Assembly (NCBI GenBank): GCA_003427395.1
Contig: BFEA01000100.1
Coordinates: forward strand, 221,154 to 263,000
DNA from: Chara braunii
Lineage: Eukaryota > Streptophyta > Charophyceae > Charales > Characeae
DNA: 41,847 bases
Reading direction: 5' to 3'
Shown: in pieces, positions 30,559 to 40,031 of the stretch
How the letters are laid out: every line of letters starts with the position of its first letter
Position numbering within the stretch: the stretch's first letter is position 1
Position numbers and translations under genes: made by a program
The notes under the pieces: model-generated
The model's database searches: none
Seen by the model: the letters and a program-made list of their open reading frames with translations, nothing else
What the model was told of the DNA's origin: nothing

Positions 30559-30627
30559 ATGCGGAAGCGCTGCTTATGCTACTTGTGCAGCGGAGGTCTG
30601 CAGGAGCCTGACGACGAAGTGGGTTAG
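30559..30627 (+). CDS. Possible cysteine-rich micro-ORF
   Basis: ATG to TAG, 22 codons, beginning MRKRCLCYLC and ending with an acidic stretch. The only reason to list it is its position just after the TATAAATA box. No family is recognised and it may be chance or the first exon of something larger. Confidence 0.15.
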   Translation: MRKRCLCYLCSGGLQEPDDEVG

Positions 30628-31332
30628 TGGAGGAAGACAGCGGCCATAGCTGCGAGAGAGAGGATGAAGATGACGGCGGCCATAGCCCCCCGGTTGCTGA
30701 TGTCAACAGCTTGAGTGCAGTGCGTGTGTGTGTAGGGGCGTGGGCATTCAGGGTGGATCCTAGTGCGTACGTATGCGAGTGAGAATGTGTTTGATGGTGA
30801 AGACAGTGTGCAAGGGGGAATTCAGACCAGCGTGCAGCGGCCATAGCCGCTAGATGTGACGAGTTGAAGTAAGCTGAGTTTCTGGCCCTTGGCCATATTT
30901 CTGTGTTTTCTGTGTTGGCGCAGAGCGCCATCGCAAGTTTGCTGCTGATTCTGAGTTGACAACGTTGTGTTGCCATCGGCACTTACATGTATGCATGTTG
31001 GGAGTGATATCGAGACAATGATTGCAGGAATGCCAATGCTGTTATATTTGTTTGTTTTTGGTAAATGAGTTTTTGGTTTTGTGGGCCGATGCGGAAGGCT
31101 CCCCAAGTGTTTTTGGACCTTTGAGGGGGTCGGGTCGGTGCCTTCTTGCTGGAGTAGTCTTCTGTCTTAGGTAAGTTGCCTTCTGCCCTCCATCCCCTTA
31201 TGGACTTTTAAATATATGTGTATACATATGTATATGTGCAAGTGTGCCGTTTTGGCGGCAGATGGGTGTGTGGGCACTTTGCGCTAAACCACACAAACGT
31301 GGCCAACCTTGCATTTTTTTATTATTATCTCT
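30628..31332. other. Unassigned intergenic sequence
   Basis: Includes the second copy of the 29880-29990 block at 31070-31185. No gene recognised on either strand. Confidence 0.4.
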
Positions 31333-31420
31333 AACCATTTTGTTATATGGATGGCTTGTGATGATTTGTGAAGGGAATGAGAGAGAGAATCTGGGGTCTT
31401 TTAAAACAACACACACACAT
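31333..31420. repeat. Dispersed repeat R, copy 2
   Basis: Second copy of the 29526-29612 repeat, ending in the same acaacacacac string before a microsatellite. Confidence 0.85.
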
Positions 31421-31429
31421 ACGGGGGGT

Positions 31430-31430
<1 letters not shown>

Positions 31431-31521
<91 letters not shown>

Positions 31522-31522
31522 N

Positions 31523-31603
<81 letters not shown>
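31431..31603. repeat. (GA)n microsatellite with gap
   Basis: About 170 bp of GA repeat with an N at 31522, so the true length is unknown. Confidence 0.97.
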
Positions 31604-31605
<2 letters not shown>

Positions 31606-31933
31606 CCCCAGTTTCCGGTTATCCTCCGACATCTCTTCTTTCGTGTCTGTTTCGTGCGCTGCCCGAACGTCGCATGCCTTCCGCCTGCTTGCAGCTCTCC
31701 AACTCTTGTGGCCGCGGCATTGCCGCGGCGGGTCCACTTGCTATGTCTAAAGCACTTCAACCCATTCTCTGCTTCTCTCCTGCAGAGCCTTTAAAATGGC
31801 CATTTCTTGCCCCTTGGTAAACATCTGTTTTTTTTGTCTTTTTCAAAAGGGGGACAGTCTTGAGATATCGTCATCGAGATTTGAGTTGGCCGGCCCCAGG
31901 CAATTCTGAATTATTTGATTGCATTCATGAAGG

Positions 31934-32001
31934 TCCATGAGGATTCAAACTTAGGTCTGTAATGCAACAGTTCATGGGTGTACTAACTTGAGCTAGGCTC
32001 G
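31934..32001 (-). mobile_element. tRNA-derived SINE-like head
   Basis: On the minus strand: GAGCCTAGCTCAAGTTAGTAC (A box), GAACTGTTGCATTACAGACC, AAGTTTGAATCC (B box). It is the best-preserved A box of the four copies. Confidence 0.65.
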
Positions 32002-33604
32002 TCGGTACCTTGGTTAACACCTGAATTGGACAAACCTTTAAATCGACCTGACATTATTGCAGTTCATAAATGGGGAAAACCCATGCAGCTACAGCGCTTG
32101 ACCCTCTGTACTTCGCCTGCATGAGTCCGAACTGCTCCCATACCTCACCACTTTCCAGATTCCTCGCCAGCCAAGCCACTGCTTGCCGACGCTGCATGCT
32201 ATTTTTGGGGCTGTCATCCCTTCAGAAGCCGTCTTTCCCTGGAGCATCAATCCTTCTCTGTAGTTCTTCCACGTCCACGAAATCCATGGCAGACTGTCCC
32301 AATGCCCCAATTACAAAGCTTGACCAGTTGCCCACATCACTCAGGTTTGGCGCAATCTGGTGGAGGCCGATCGTGATAGCACAACCGGCTTTCACGAGCA
32401 TAGAGACACGGTAAAGATGGTTCACTTGACAAATGCCCGGCACTCGCACTCGTCCTCTTGACGAATGTCCAGCACTGGCGCTCGTCCTCATTTCAAAGAG
32501 TTATCCCCTTCCCCTTCCAACCATCCACGGCACGGATCCTCTCTCGGCACTCGCACATCAACTGCAAATCGACCATCTGCAAACCAATGCCGAAAGTCCG
32601 TTTCTTTCGGACACCAGATGGCTTGTGAGTAAATTGACAGTGACAGAAACAATATGATGAAGGCGATAGGCGAACCTCTGCGAAACAAAAGTCGAGAGCC
32701 TGGATACGCTGTGCCCAGTTTTATGAATGCAATACTTTTTTTCTTTTTCTTTCAAAGCATCCGGTGAAGATCGGTCGCGTTGCTGTAGGAGAGCCAACGG
32801 GGATCGAGATCTTCCCGTGGATGGTAGCGGAGGATAAGGGCTTAGGGTTTAAGGTACAACTAGGCTGGGGGAGGGGCAACCACGAGGATGACCAACCAGT
32901 TGGAAGGAGGGGAGTAAGCGAGGGGAAAGTAGTAGGTAGCGAAGGGAGACACAGCAGGACTAGGTTGGGAGTAGATTTGACAGCCTCAGTGCTGCACAAG
33001 TGGTTAACAGGGATCCCCACTTTTCAGCCCTGGTTAGAGGCCCAGCTGCTGTGTCCACCCTAAGCGATACTGGGTAAAGCTGCCAGCAATATCTTGTATT
33101 TCTTTGTATAAGGGACGCTGGACCCCGTTTCCGGCAGGCGAAGCTCCCCACTCGTGAATGCAGTAGTTTATTCCTGGCTAACTAGGCTTTTTTTTTTGTT
33201 TTTTTTTTTAATTTTAACAGAACAACGCAAGTGTCCTCCCAGGGTCTAACCAGGCTATTTTCTGGCTAAGCTGTTTCATAGATTGACTGGACCGGATGAC
33301 ATGATCAGCTTCTTGTTCTTGCGGAGCGCCTGAAGCCTCTCCTTCATCATCATCAGCCAAGGTTTGAAATGTCAGCTTTGTACTCCAAATGCTTGGCGAG
33401 CATGTCAGTACTCTCTGCCTCGTCTCTTCCATGTGACGACTGACTGCTCAGGTCCAGTCTGATGGCTGTGCAAACGCTGCTCAGCTGCCTTTCCGGACAG
33501 ACAAGTGATGATCTAGCAAGCATGCCTGACGCCCGATCATGATCTCAATCGCACCATTTATCAGAAGAGGCTGGATCGATTTCTTCGCCTCTCTTGTCTC
33601 TCAC
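32002..33604. other. Unassigned sequence with exon-like open segments
   Basis: On the minus strand, 32222-32450 encodes about 75 residues around GLHQIAPNLSDVGNWSSFVI, and 33365-33530 is open for about 55 residues around DEAESTDMLAKHLEYKADIS. Both look protein-like, but neither is recognised and their splice sites are weak. The 30-bp repeats at 32430-32493 (cactcgcactcgtcctcttgac) lie next to the first. Confidence 0.25.
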
Positions 33605-33841
33605 TGTGGCCCAAGAATGAGTCTGTAGCCGTTCCCCTCCCATTCGATCCCTTGGGTTAGCTCTTCTTGTGTGACAGTGAAGAATGATCTGCTGTCACAC
33701 AACTCGTGCGTGAGAGTTTCGCTCACCCGATCCATGCCTGGAAGGCCTGTGGCCTCATGGCACAGCTCGCTGATGATGGCACAGCGCACTGATGAATTAC
33801 CAAATGTGACTCTGGAGGAGTTGAACAAGCTGCTATTAAGA
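33605..33841 (-). CDS. Candidate internal exon, unidentified protein
   Basis: On the minus strand a strong acceptor (TTTCTCTTTTTCTCAG) precedes an open segment of about 79 codons ending at a donor-like GTGAGA (33604-33599). The peptide includes SELCHEATGLPGMDRV and TVTQEELTQGIEWEG and has balanced composition. I do not recognise it. The plus strand is also open here, ending LEELNKLLLRLRKRET, so the strand is not certain. Confidence 0.25.
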
Positions 33842-34317
33842 CTGAGAAAAAGAGAAACGAACGGCAATTTTTGATACAGGTTTTTACTGAAATACGTTTT
33901 GAAACTTTTGATTCTATTAAGGAGATTATGAACACTGGTACTTGAGAGAACATAATAATGAAACAAACAAAATACGAACAGTTAACAAAATATGATCATA
34001 AATCTTTCGGTTTTAACTGGCAAGAGATTCTGATCATCCCCGTCGACGAGGTTTCGTTCAGTACCTCCAGGGAAGGGAGCAGGCCATAACGTCACATCTG
34101 TCCAATCATCGTGGTTGCCACCAAACTTGAGGTTAGATCTCATGCCCACCAAATTCAAGGTAGACTGCATCCCATCCGCACCAAAATATAGATCGCATGC
34201 CCACTGTCATATGTATCCATGACAGGTCCTTCTTGCAATCGTACTGGCTGAAAATTGGTCCATGACAGGTCCTTCTTGCACTCGTACTGTGTTACATGCT
34301 GTGCCTGCAACGAGGGC
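33842..34317. other. Unassigned intergenic sequence
   Basis: Contains two copies of tccatgacaggtccttcttgca (near 34216 and 34260). No gene recognised. Confidence 0.45.
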
Positions 34318-34770
34318 CATTTTCAGGCAGTGTGTCGTTTCAGCCTGAAAGCCTGAAAACAAGGGCCTGCAGGCCCTGTGTCGTTTCAGCCTTAAAAAGG
34401 CCCCTCCAGGCCCTAAGTCTTTTCAGCCTGAAACGGAGGGCCATTTTCAGGCGCTCATAAGATCGACCTGCCCTGAAACTTAGGCACCAGACGAGGGTTT
34501 TAGCACATGCCATTTTGGGCCTGTTTTCAAGACAACCTTTGTTGAACTTCAACACCAGGGTCTGGCACGTTTTGGCATTGGCAAGAGCAGCCTCCTGGAC
34601 GGGCCAACACTAACTGGCCTGCCCTGCAGGCTGCAGGTAGTTCACAGGGGACTTCCCATGCACTTCACGTGCAGTTCAGGAGGCAGGAGGTAGTCTTCAG
34701 GATTCGGCAGCAGCACTCTGGAGGAGCGCTGCTGTTGCATACTGTAATGGTGCAGACCACAACAAGAACC
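34318..34770 (+). mobile_element. Decayed LTR fragment, inverted relative to the main LTR
   Basis: In plus orientation it repeats, in the same order, blocks of the minus-strand LTR at 35440-35900: U3 units (tttcagcctgaaa, gggcctgcaggccc), gcattggcaagagcagcctcctggacgggcca, then gtagtcttcaggattcggc and ggaggagcgctgc. The TATA segment of the main LTR is missing (cactaactgg here). Confidence 0.75.
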
Positions 34771-34809
34771 GACCTCTCAATACAAAGTACAAGATAGCGC
34801 AGCGGAAAA

Positions 34810-34820
34810 CTTAGATACCA
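34810..34820 (-). other. Primer-binding-site-like sequence
   Basis: On the minus strand TGGTATCTAAG follows ...GGATCA, the proposed LTR end, with one base between. The plant initiator-Met primer site usually reads TGGTATCAGAGC, matching at 9 of 12 positions. Below it lies an opposite-orientation LTR fragment rather than a second gag. Confidence 0.4.
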
Positions 34821-35502
34821 ATGATCCGAACAATCAATATTGCAATGCAGCCCAGAACATACGTCATCATCATCCTCCCCATGGTGTGAAGGGGTCTGGC
34901 GCTCACACAGGAAGAATGCACCAGCCCCGAACCATACGCAGACGAAGAAGAGAGGGGTTAGACGAAGAAGAGGGTAAGATGGGAATGTCGTCAACACCAA
35001 GTCTTCGGCACAGGCCCAAATAGTCCCTCGTCAAATGTCTGAATCCCAATGTCATGTCTGGATCCAATGTCGTCAAGTCTCAAGTCACAACTCTCTCTCT
35101 CTCTGTAGTAGTCCGCTGATACTGAGAAGTCAGATGGTGAGAGGGGAAGAAGAGATGGTGGACTTAGAAGAGGAAGAAGAAGCACTCTCTCTCTCTCTCT
35201 CTCAGTCCGGTACTAACCTGTGAAGTTGGCGCCTTGATGCAGGAACCTCGAAGATGGAGCTGGAGCTATGGCGCCACAGGTAAGTCTCGCTGGCCTCCGC
35301 CAGCCATCTCTCTCCCACACTACCACTACCACCTAGTAGCGCCCAGCGCTGAAGACTACTGCTATGGCTACTAGTGCCCAGCGCTGAAGACTACTGTAAG
35401 TGCTAAGCTACCTCCTGCAGCGCTCCTCCTGAGTGCTGCGGCCGAATCCTGAAGACTACTCGTGCCTACTGTCCAACTACCTTGCCTGTAGGGCGGGCCA
35501 GT

Positions 35503-35510
35503 CTTATATA
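35503..35510 (-). promoter_or_regulatory. LTR TATA box
   Basis: TATATAAG on the minus strand, downstream of the U3 array and about 440 bp from the LTR 5' end. The flanks (GGGCCAGCAC...GACTGGCCC) are roughly inverted. Confidence 0.6.
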
Positions 35511-35640
35511 GTGCTGGCCCGTCCAGGAGGCTGCTCTTGCCAATGCCCAAACGTGCTAGACCTTGAGGAAGCTTCCGGGAAGTTTCTAGGTAGCTTCTGG
35601 CTACCAGGTAGCTTTTGGCTAAAGCCTGAGGGGCTATAGG

Positions 35641-35935
35641 CCCTTGTTTTCAGTCTGTCAGGCTGAAATGACACGGGGCCTGTAGGCCCTGGTTTTCAGG
35701 CTGTCAGGCTGAAACAGGCACAGGGCCTGTAGGCCCTGGTTTTGAGGCCGTTAGGCTGAAACAGCCACGGGGCCTGTAGGCCCTGGTTTTCAGGCCGTCA
35801 GGCTGAAACAGCCACGCGGCCTGTAGGCCCTGGTTTTCAGGCTGTCAGGTTGACACGGACACGGGGCCTGTAAGCCCTTATTTCTAGGCTTTTAGGATGA
35901 GACTGCGGGACAGGCCCTGCAGGCCCGTGTGGCTA
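35641..35935. repeat. LTR U3 tandem array, 47-48-bp unit
   Basis: Five to six copies of ccctggttttcaggctgtcagg...gaaacagccacgg, each ending in the dyad GGGCCTGTAGGCCC or a variant. Inverted relatives occur at 34330-34450. Confidence 0.9.
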
Positions 35936-35949
35936 CACAGTATGCCACA

Positions 35950-35962
35950 CCCCCCCCTCCTT
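35950..35962 (-). promoter_or_regulatory. Polypurine tract
   Basis: On the minus strand AAGGAGGGGGGG directly precedes the LTR start, 110 bp after the pol stop codon. It is the expected plus-strand primer site. Confidence 0.8.
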
Positions 35963-38869
35963 GAAAGACCGAGCTTACCTGTGAGGGTGAAGCTGTCTGT
36001 TTGAGGGAGGGACCACAGTCCGGGTGGGAGGGGCAGGTCGTGAAGGTCCCTGAGCTAACCTTTGTCGCTCTTAGTGAGCGTAGATCAGCGGTGCGGATGC
36101 TTTCAAATCTGTTCCTGAAATCCACCGAGTGTCGTCGAGATCGCATGCTCTGAATGTAACTTTGTACTGTCGAGGCTTGTTGCCGCACTTGAGATCCGTG
36201 ATGATGAGGTCAACCTCCTGATGACCATCCATAGATGGAGGGTCCTGCGATCGTCGGCCCGGGAAATCGTCACTCTTAGCTGGTGTATATGTCGGCAGCT
36301 TCGAGGCATGAAAGACTGGATGGACCGTCAGATGCGCGGGGATGTTGATCACAAATGAAGGGCCATCGGGCTCATCGCCCGCGGCTGCTGTTACGGGCCA
36401 TGGTCCAAACCACTTGGGAAGCAGTTTGCGTGAAACGTCCTGTTCCAGTGCAAACTCTTCCGCGGAGACCCAAACCAGATCACCGGCGCNGATGGGACAT
36501 GGCACGCGACGCCTGTTGGCTTGCTGCTGCATGCGGACTTGAGCCTTTTGCATGTTCGCGCGGGCTTGAGCCAGCAATTCCCTGTACTTCCGAACGGAAG
36601 CGGGAGAGCAAGCGGCGTCGATGTTGGCTGGTCGTGGGAGGAGAAGGTCGACGAAGATACGGCCTTTCCGTCCACCGTGGTGCAACTTGAATGGAGTCAC
36701 GCCGATCATCGGGTGCACCGAAGTGTTGTAGGCGAACTCGATGTCGGGGAGGCGGTCAACCCAATCTTTCTGGTCCGGACGGATGAGCGTACGAAGCATC
36801 ATTTGAGCGGTTTGATGTGCCCGCTCCATTTGCCCGTCCGTTTGTGGATGCCGAGCCGAACTTGGTTTCATCTTCGTGTCGGACTCCTGCATGAGAGCAG
36901 TCCAAAATGCCGATATGAAGCTAGTGTCGCGGTCGCTGACTATGTCTTCCGGTACACCGTGGCCACAAATCCAACCGGTGTGCAAGAGGCGTGCCAGCTC
37001 GGGAGCCGTGGAGTAGTACTTGCAAGGGAGAAAATGCGCATACTTACTCAAACGGTCCACAACCGTGAGGATGCCGTCGTGCCCGAGGCGATCGCGGGGG
37101 AATGGTCCGGTGACATCCATGACAATGGAGAGGCCGGGTTCCCGTGGGATAGGCATCGGGCGCAACTCGCCGTAGGGGTTGCGATTGCGGGGCTTGCTTC
37201 GTCGGCAAACTTCGCAAGAGTCGCAATACCGAGTGACATCGGTAATGAGGTCGGGCCATCGGAATCGTTGTCGAAGCCATGCAATTGTGCGGTTGACTCC
37301 GAAATGGCCGGCGAGTCGCGAGTCATGATACTCACTGAGAAGGCGAGTCCGAAGACGACGGTCTCGTGGGACACACAATAAGTCCTTGCCTCTCGAGTGG
37401 CGGAGCAAGTACCCGTCGGAAATGCGATAGTGGCTGGCCGGCGGGTGATCCGAAGATAGCTGCGCATACAACGTGGCGAAGTCCGGATCCGACTCATATC
37501 CCCGGATGAAGTGTCGCTGAAGTTCCTCGTCGAATGCGAAGGCATGATGTGTCATAGCGCAAAGATCAGGTCTTCGCGAGAGTGCATCTGCTGCGCGATT
37601 GGAGAGGCCGGGAATATGTTTCGGTGTGAAGTCAAATTGGTCGATAAAGTACATCCATCGTCCGATCGTGCTGCTCACAGTATCCTGCGTCTTGTAGTAA
37701 GTCAGTGGGTTGTTGTCCGTAACCCATGTGAACCTACGACGCCCAAGGAGGAAGTGCCGCCATCGCTTGAGAGCCATCACGAACGCGAGCAACTCCTTCT
37801 TCCTTGCATCATCAAGTGAGTTGATGGGAGACACTTTGTGGCTGAAATACTCCACAGGGTGCCAGTCGTCGCCGTCGTGTTGTTCCAAGACTGCCCCAAT
37901 GCCATAGCCGGAAGCATCAGTTGTCACTCTCGTAGGCAGGGTGGGGTCATAGATGCTAAGGACGGGTACCATGAGCATGGCCGTCTTAAGTGCTTGGAAT
38001 GACTGGCGTGCTTTGTCATCGAATACGAATGGCACCTTTGGCGATTGTAATCTCGTCATAGGTGCAACAATCCTTGAGTATCCGGTGATGAATCGCTGAT
38101 AGTAGCCCGCCAACCCCATGAATGAACGAACGTCCGTGGTGTTGGTGGGCTCGGGCCATACGCGGAGGGCCTCGATCTTGTCCGCCAGCGGACGGATGCC
38201 TTGCGGCGTCACATAATGTCCCAAGTACTCCAGCTCCTGCCGCGCGAATTCGCATTTGTCGCGGTTGGCTTTGTACTTGGCTTGTCGTAGCTGCTCCAAA
38301 ACGGTGCGCAGGTGTTCCACATGCTCGTCCAAACTCCGGCTGTACACCAGGATGTCGTCGAGGTAGATAAGTACGAATCGATCCAGCATGTGTCGGAACT
38401 CCGTTGTCATAGCCGCTTGGAAAGTGGTCGGGGCATTCGTAAGGCCAAATGGCATAACCAGCCATTCGAAATGCCCATATCGCGTCTTAAACGTGGTCTT
38501 GTAGCGGTCCTCCTTCCGAATCTCGAGTTGGTGATATCCCGACTTGAGGTCCAGCTTGGAGAAGAACTTGGTGCCGCCCAGCCGTTCGAGAAGGTCGTGG
38601 ATGCGTGGAAGAGGGGCGGCGTTTCTAATCGTTTGTGCGTTGAGATGCGATAATCGATGCACAACCGCAAATCCTTGTTCTTCTTCCGGACGAAGTGAAC
38701 AGGAGCACCGTACGGCGATGAGCTAGGCCGTATCCAGCCTTTCTCTAGAAGGTCGTCGAGTTGTGCCCGTAGCACACTTAACTCTTCCTCGCTCATTCGG
38801 TAGATGCAACCGCGCGGAGGTACGGCCCCGTCCTTGAGGATGATCTCGTGGTGGATGGGTCGACTCCGT

Positions 38870-39445
38870 GCGGGCCTTCGAACACGTCGCTGTACGCGTC
38901 GACAAGCTTGGTGATGCGTGGGTCCGAAGATGAGTCCGTCGATGAAGCATCCTGGGGCGGGAGGGCGTGGAGAAAACACACCCCCATCTCCTCGATGTCG
39001 TCTCTGATGATGGAAGCTCGCATGCTTGCGACGGACACCACGTGACATCTGATTGAAGGGTGAGGAGGAGCTACCGTGCATGGGACTAGTACTCCGTTCC
39101 GATCACGAACGTGAACGGTGCGGCGGTAGAAGTTTCCCGGGTGATCCTCGCTTCGCAGCCATGACATGCCCAAGATCATGTCGAATTTGGTGTCCAAAAT
39201 ATCGAAGGACACCGCCTCGCTCGCGTGCGGGGCAAAGTACACGGGGACGTCATCAATGCACCGGTCTATTGACTTGTGCGTGTGACCGTCCGCCAACGTG
39301 ACTTGCGTCGGCTGGGACTTCCTCTGGACGCGTGGGCCAAGGCCGGCGCGTACCATAAAGTCCTGGCTCATGTAGTTGCGAGATGCTCCGCAATCGATCA
39401 AAGCGTTGCAGGTCGCCTCTCCGATCTGAATGCGTACATATAAAA
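38870..39445 (-). pseudogene. Retropepsin-like protease segment of pol
   Basis: In its own frame it encodes NALIDCGASRNYMSQ, the flap-side region, and ILGMSWLRSEDHP, the usual second half of Ty3/Gypsy proteases. The catalytic triplet is D-C-G instead of D-S-G or D-T-G. I recall that variant in some Gypsy elements, so it may be natural. Frame breaks bound the segment on both sides. Confidence 0.8.
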
Positions 39446-39900
39446 TGGTGCGTCGATGTCGTCGTACCGTTGTGTCTTGAACTCGCGGTCGATCTTCGCA
39501 ATGTAGGCGTGAAGGTCGACAACCTCTACTCCGGCGTCCATCAACGGAGTTGGTACTGCAGTGTGCAAGTAATCCCGCAATTGTGCCATGAGCACATTGC
39601 AATGCGGTTTCGATCGGACCGGGGAAGGGGCATCCATTGGAAGTCCGCAAATGTCAACGGGTCGAGCTCTTCAAGTCTTGACCATGACGTTGAATCCCTG
39701 GCGGTAGATGGCGGCGAAGCTGCCGAGTCGGTTGTCGATGGTGATGAAACTGTGCATCCGGTAGATTGTTGCACGTGGAGCGATTGGTCCAACGGTGGGA
39801 CCAAGTGGACAGCATAGTCCTCGTAAGCATACGGAGAACTCACGACATTCGCATCCTCCCCAGATGTGTAGGAGGCCGCTAGCAAGGCGGCCGAATCTAG

Positions 39901-39932
39901 CGGAATGAGAGGTGGAGTCATCTCACCTTCCG
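39901..39932 (-). promoter_or_regulatory. Frameshift-stimulating hairpin
   Basis: On the minus strand CGGAA + TGAGA pair with TCTCA + TTCCG (10 bp) with a GG bulge and a 10-nt loop. It starts 9 nt after the slippery heptamer, the usual spacing for a -1 frameshift stimulator. Confidence 0.7.
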
Positions 39933-39941
39933 TGCAACTCA

Positions 39942-39948
39942 GTTTCCC
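39942..39948 (-). promoter_or_regulatory. -1 frameshift slippery heptamer GGGAAAC
   Basis: Read in the gag frame as G GGA AAC followed at once by TGA (39941-39939). A one-base slip back gives the frame that continues into pol. It fits the X XXY YYZ rule, and this heptamer is used for gag-pro or gag-pol shifting in several retroviruses. Confidence 0.85.
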
Positions 39949-39989
39949 GAGTTGATGCAAGGCCGAACATCCTCCATGCCCTGATCCTG

Positions 39990-40031
39990 ACAGAGGGAGG
40001 TCTTGTGCTTGGTGCTATTGCACCAATAGCA
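39990..40031 (-). other. Gag CCHC zinc knuckle
   Basis: Encodes CYWCNSTKHKTSLC, an exact CX2CX4HX4C nucleocapsid knuckle, 16 codons before the frameshift site. Confidence 0.9.

Larger units (their letters stand above)
34823..35949 (-). mobile_element. LTR (3' LTR of the Ty3/Gypsy element)
   Basis: On the minus strand it starts TGTGGCATACTGTG right after the polypurine tract and is proposed to end TTCGGATCA, giving about 1.13 kb with TG...CA ends. U3 carries a 47-48-bp tandem array (35641-35935); a TATA box TATATAAG lies at 35510-35503. The left end is inferred from the CA and the primer-site-like sequence, because the partner LTR is outside the window. Confidence 0.6.
36071..39948 (-). pseudogene. 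pol: pol polyprotein of Ty3/Gypsy element, frame-broken
   Basis: Pol is entered by -1 frameshift at 39942-39948 and ends in TAA at 36071. The segment below about 38662 is one open frame of about 860 codons: reverse transcriptase with YLDD (residues 100-103), RNase H (TDAS at 248-251), integrase zinc site (H446, H453, C483, C486) and D516-D577-E613 with 35 residues between the last two, a GPWP motif (753-756), and a degenerate chromodomain (about 815-855). An N at 36490 leaves one residue unknown. Upstream, the frame changes near 39600-39640, 39435-39450, 38865 and 38643. The RT fingers lie in the frame read at 38650-38860, so RT itself is split by a one-base lesion at about 38643. The copy is inactive, but the residues kept suggest fairly recent loss. 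Confidence 0.9.

Noticed and set aside
31198-31820. Frames with long arginine-glutamate or serine-leucine runs
   Set aside because: They are the GA/CT microsatellite read in different frames and across an N.
36521-37381. 286-codon plus-strand frame
   Set aside because: It lies antisense to the integrase region of pol, whose motifs are intact on the minus strand.
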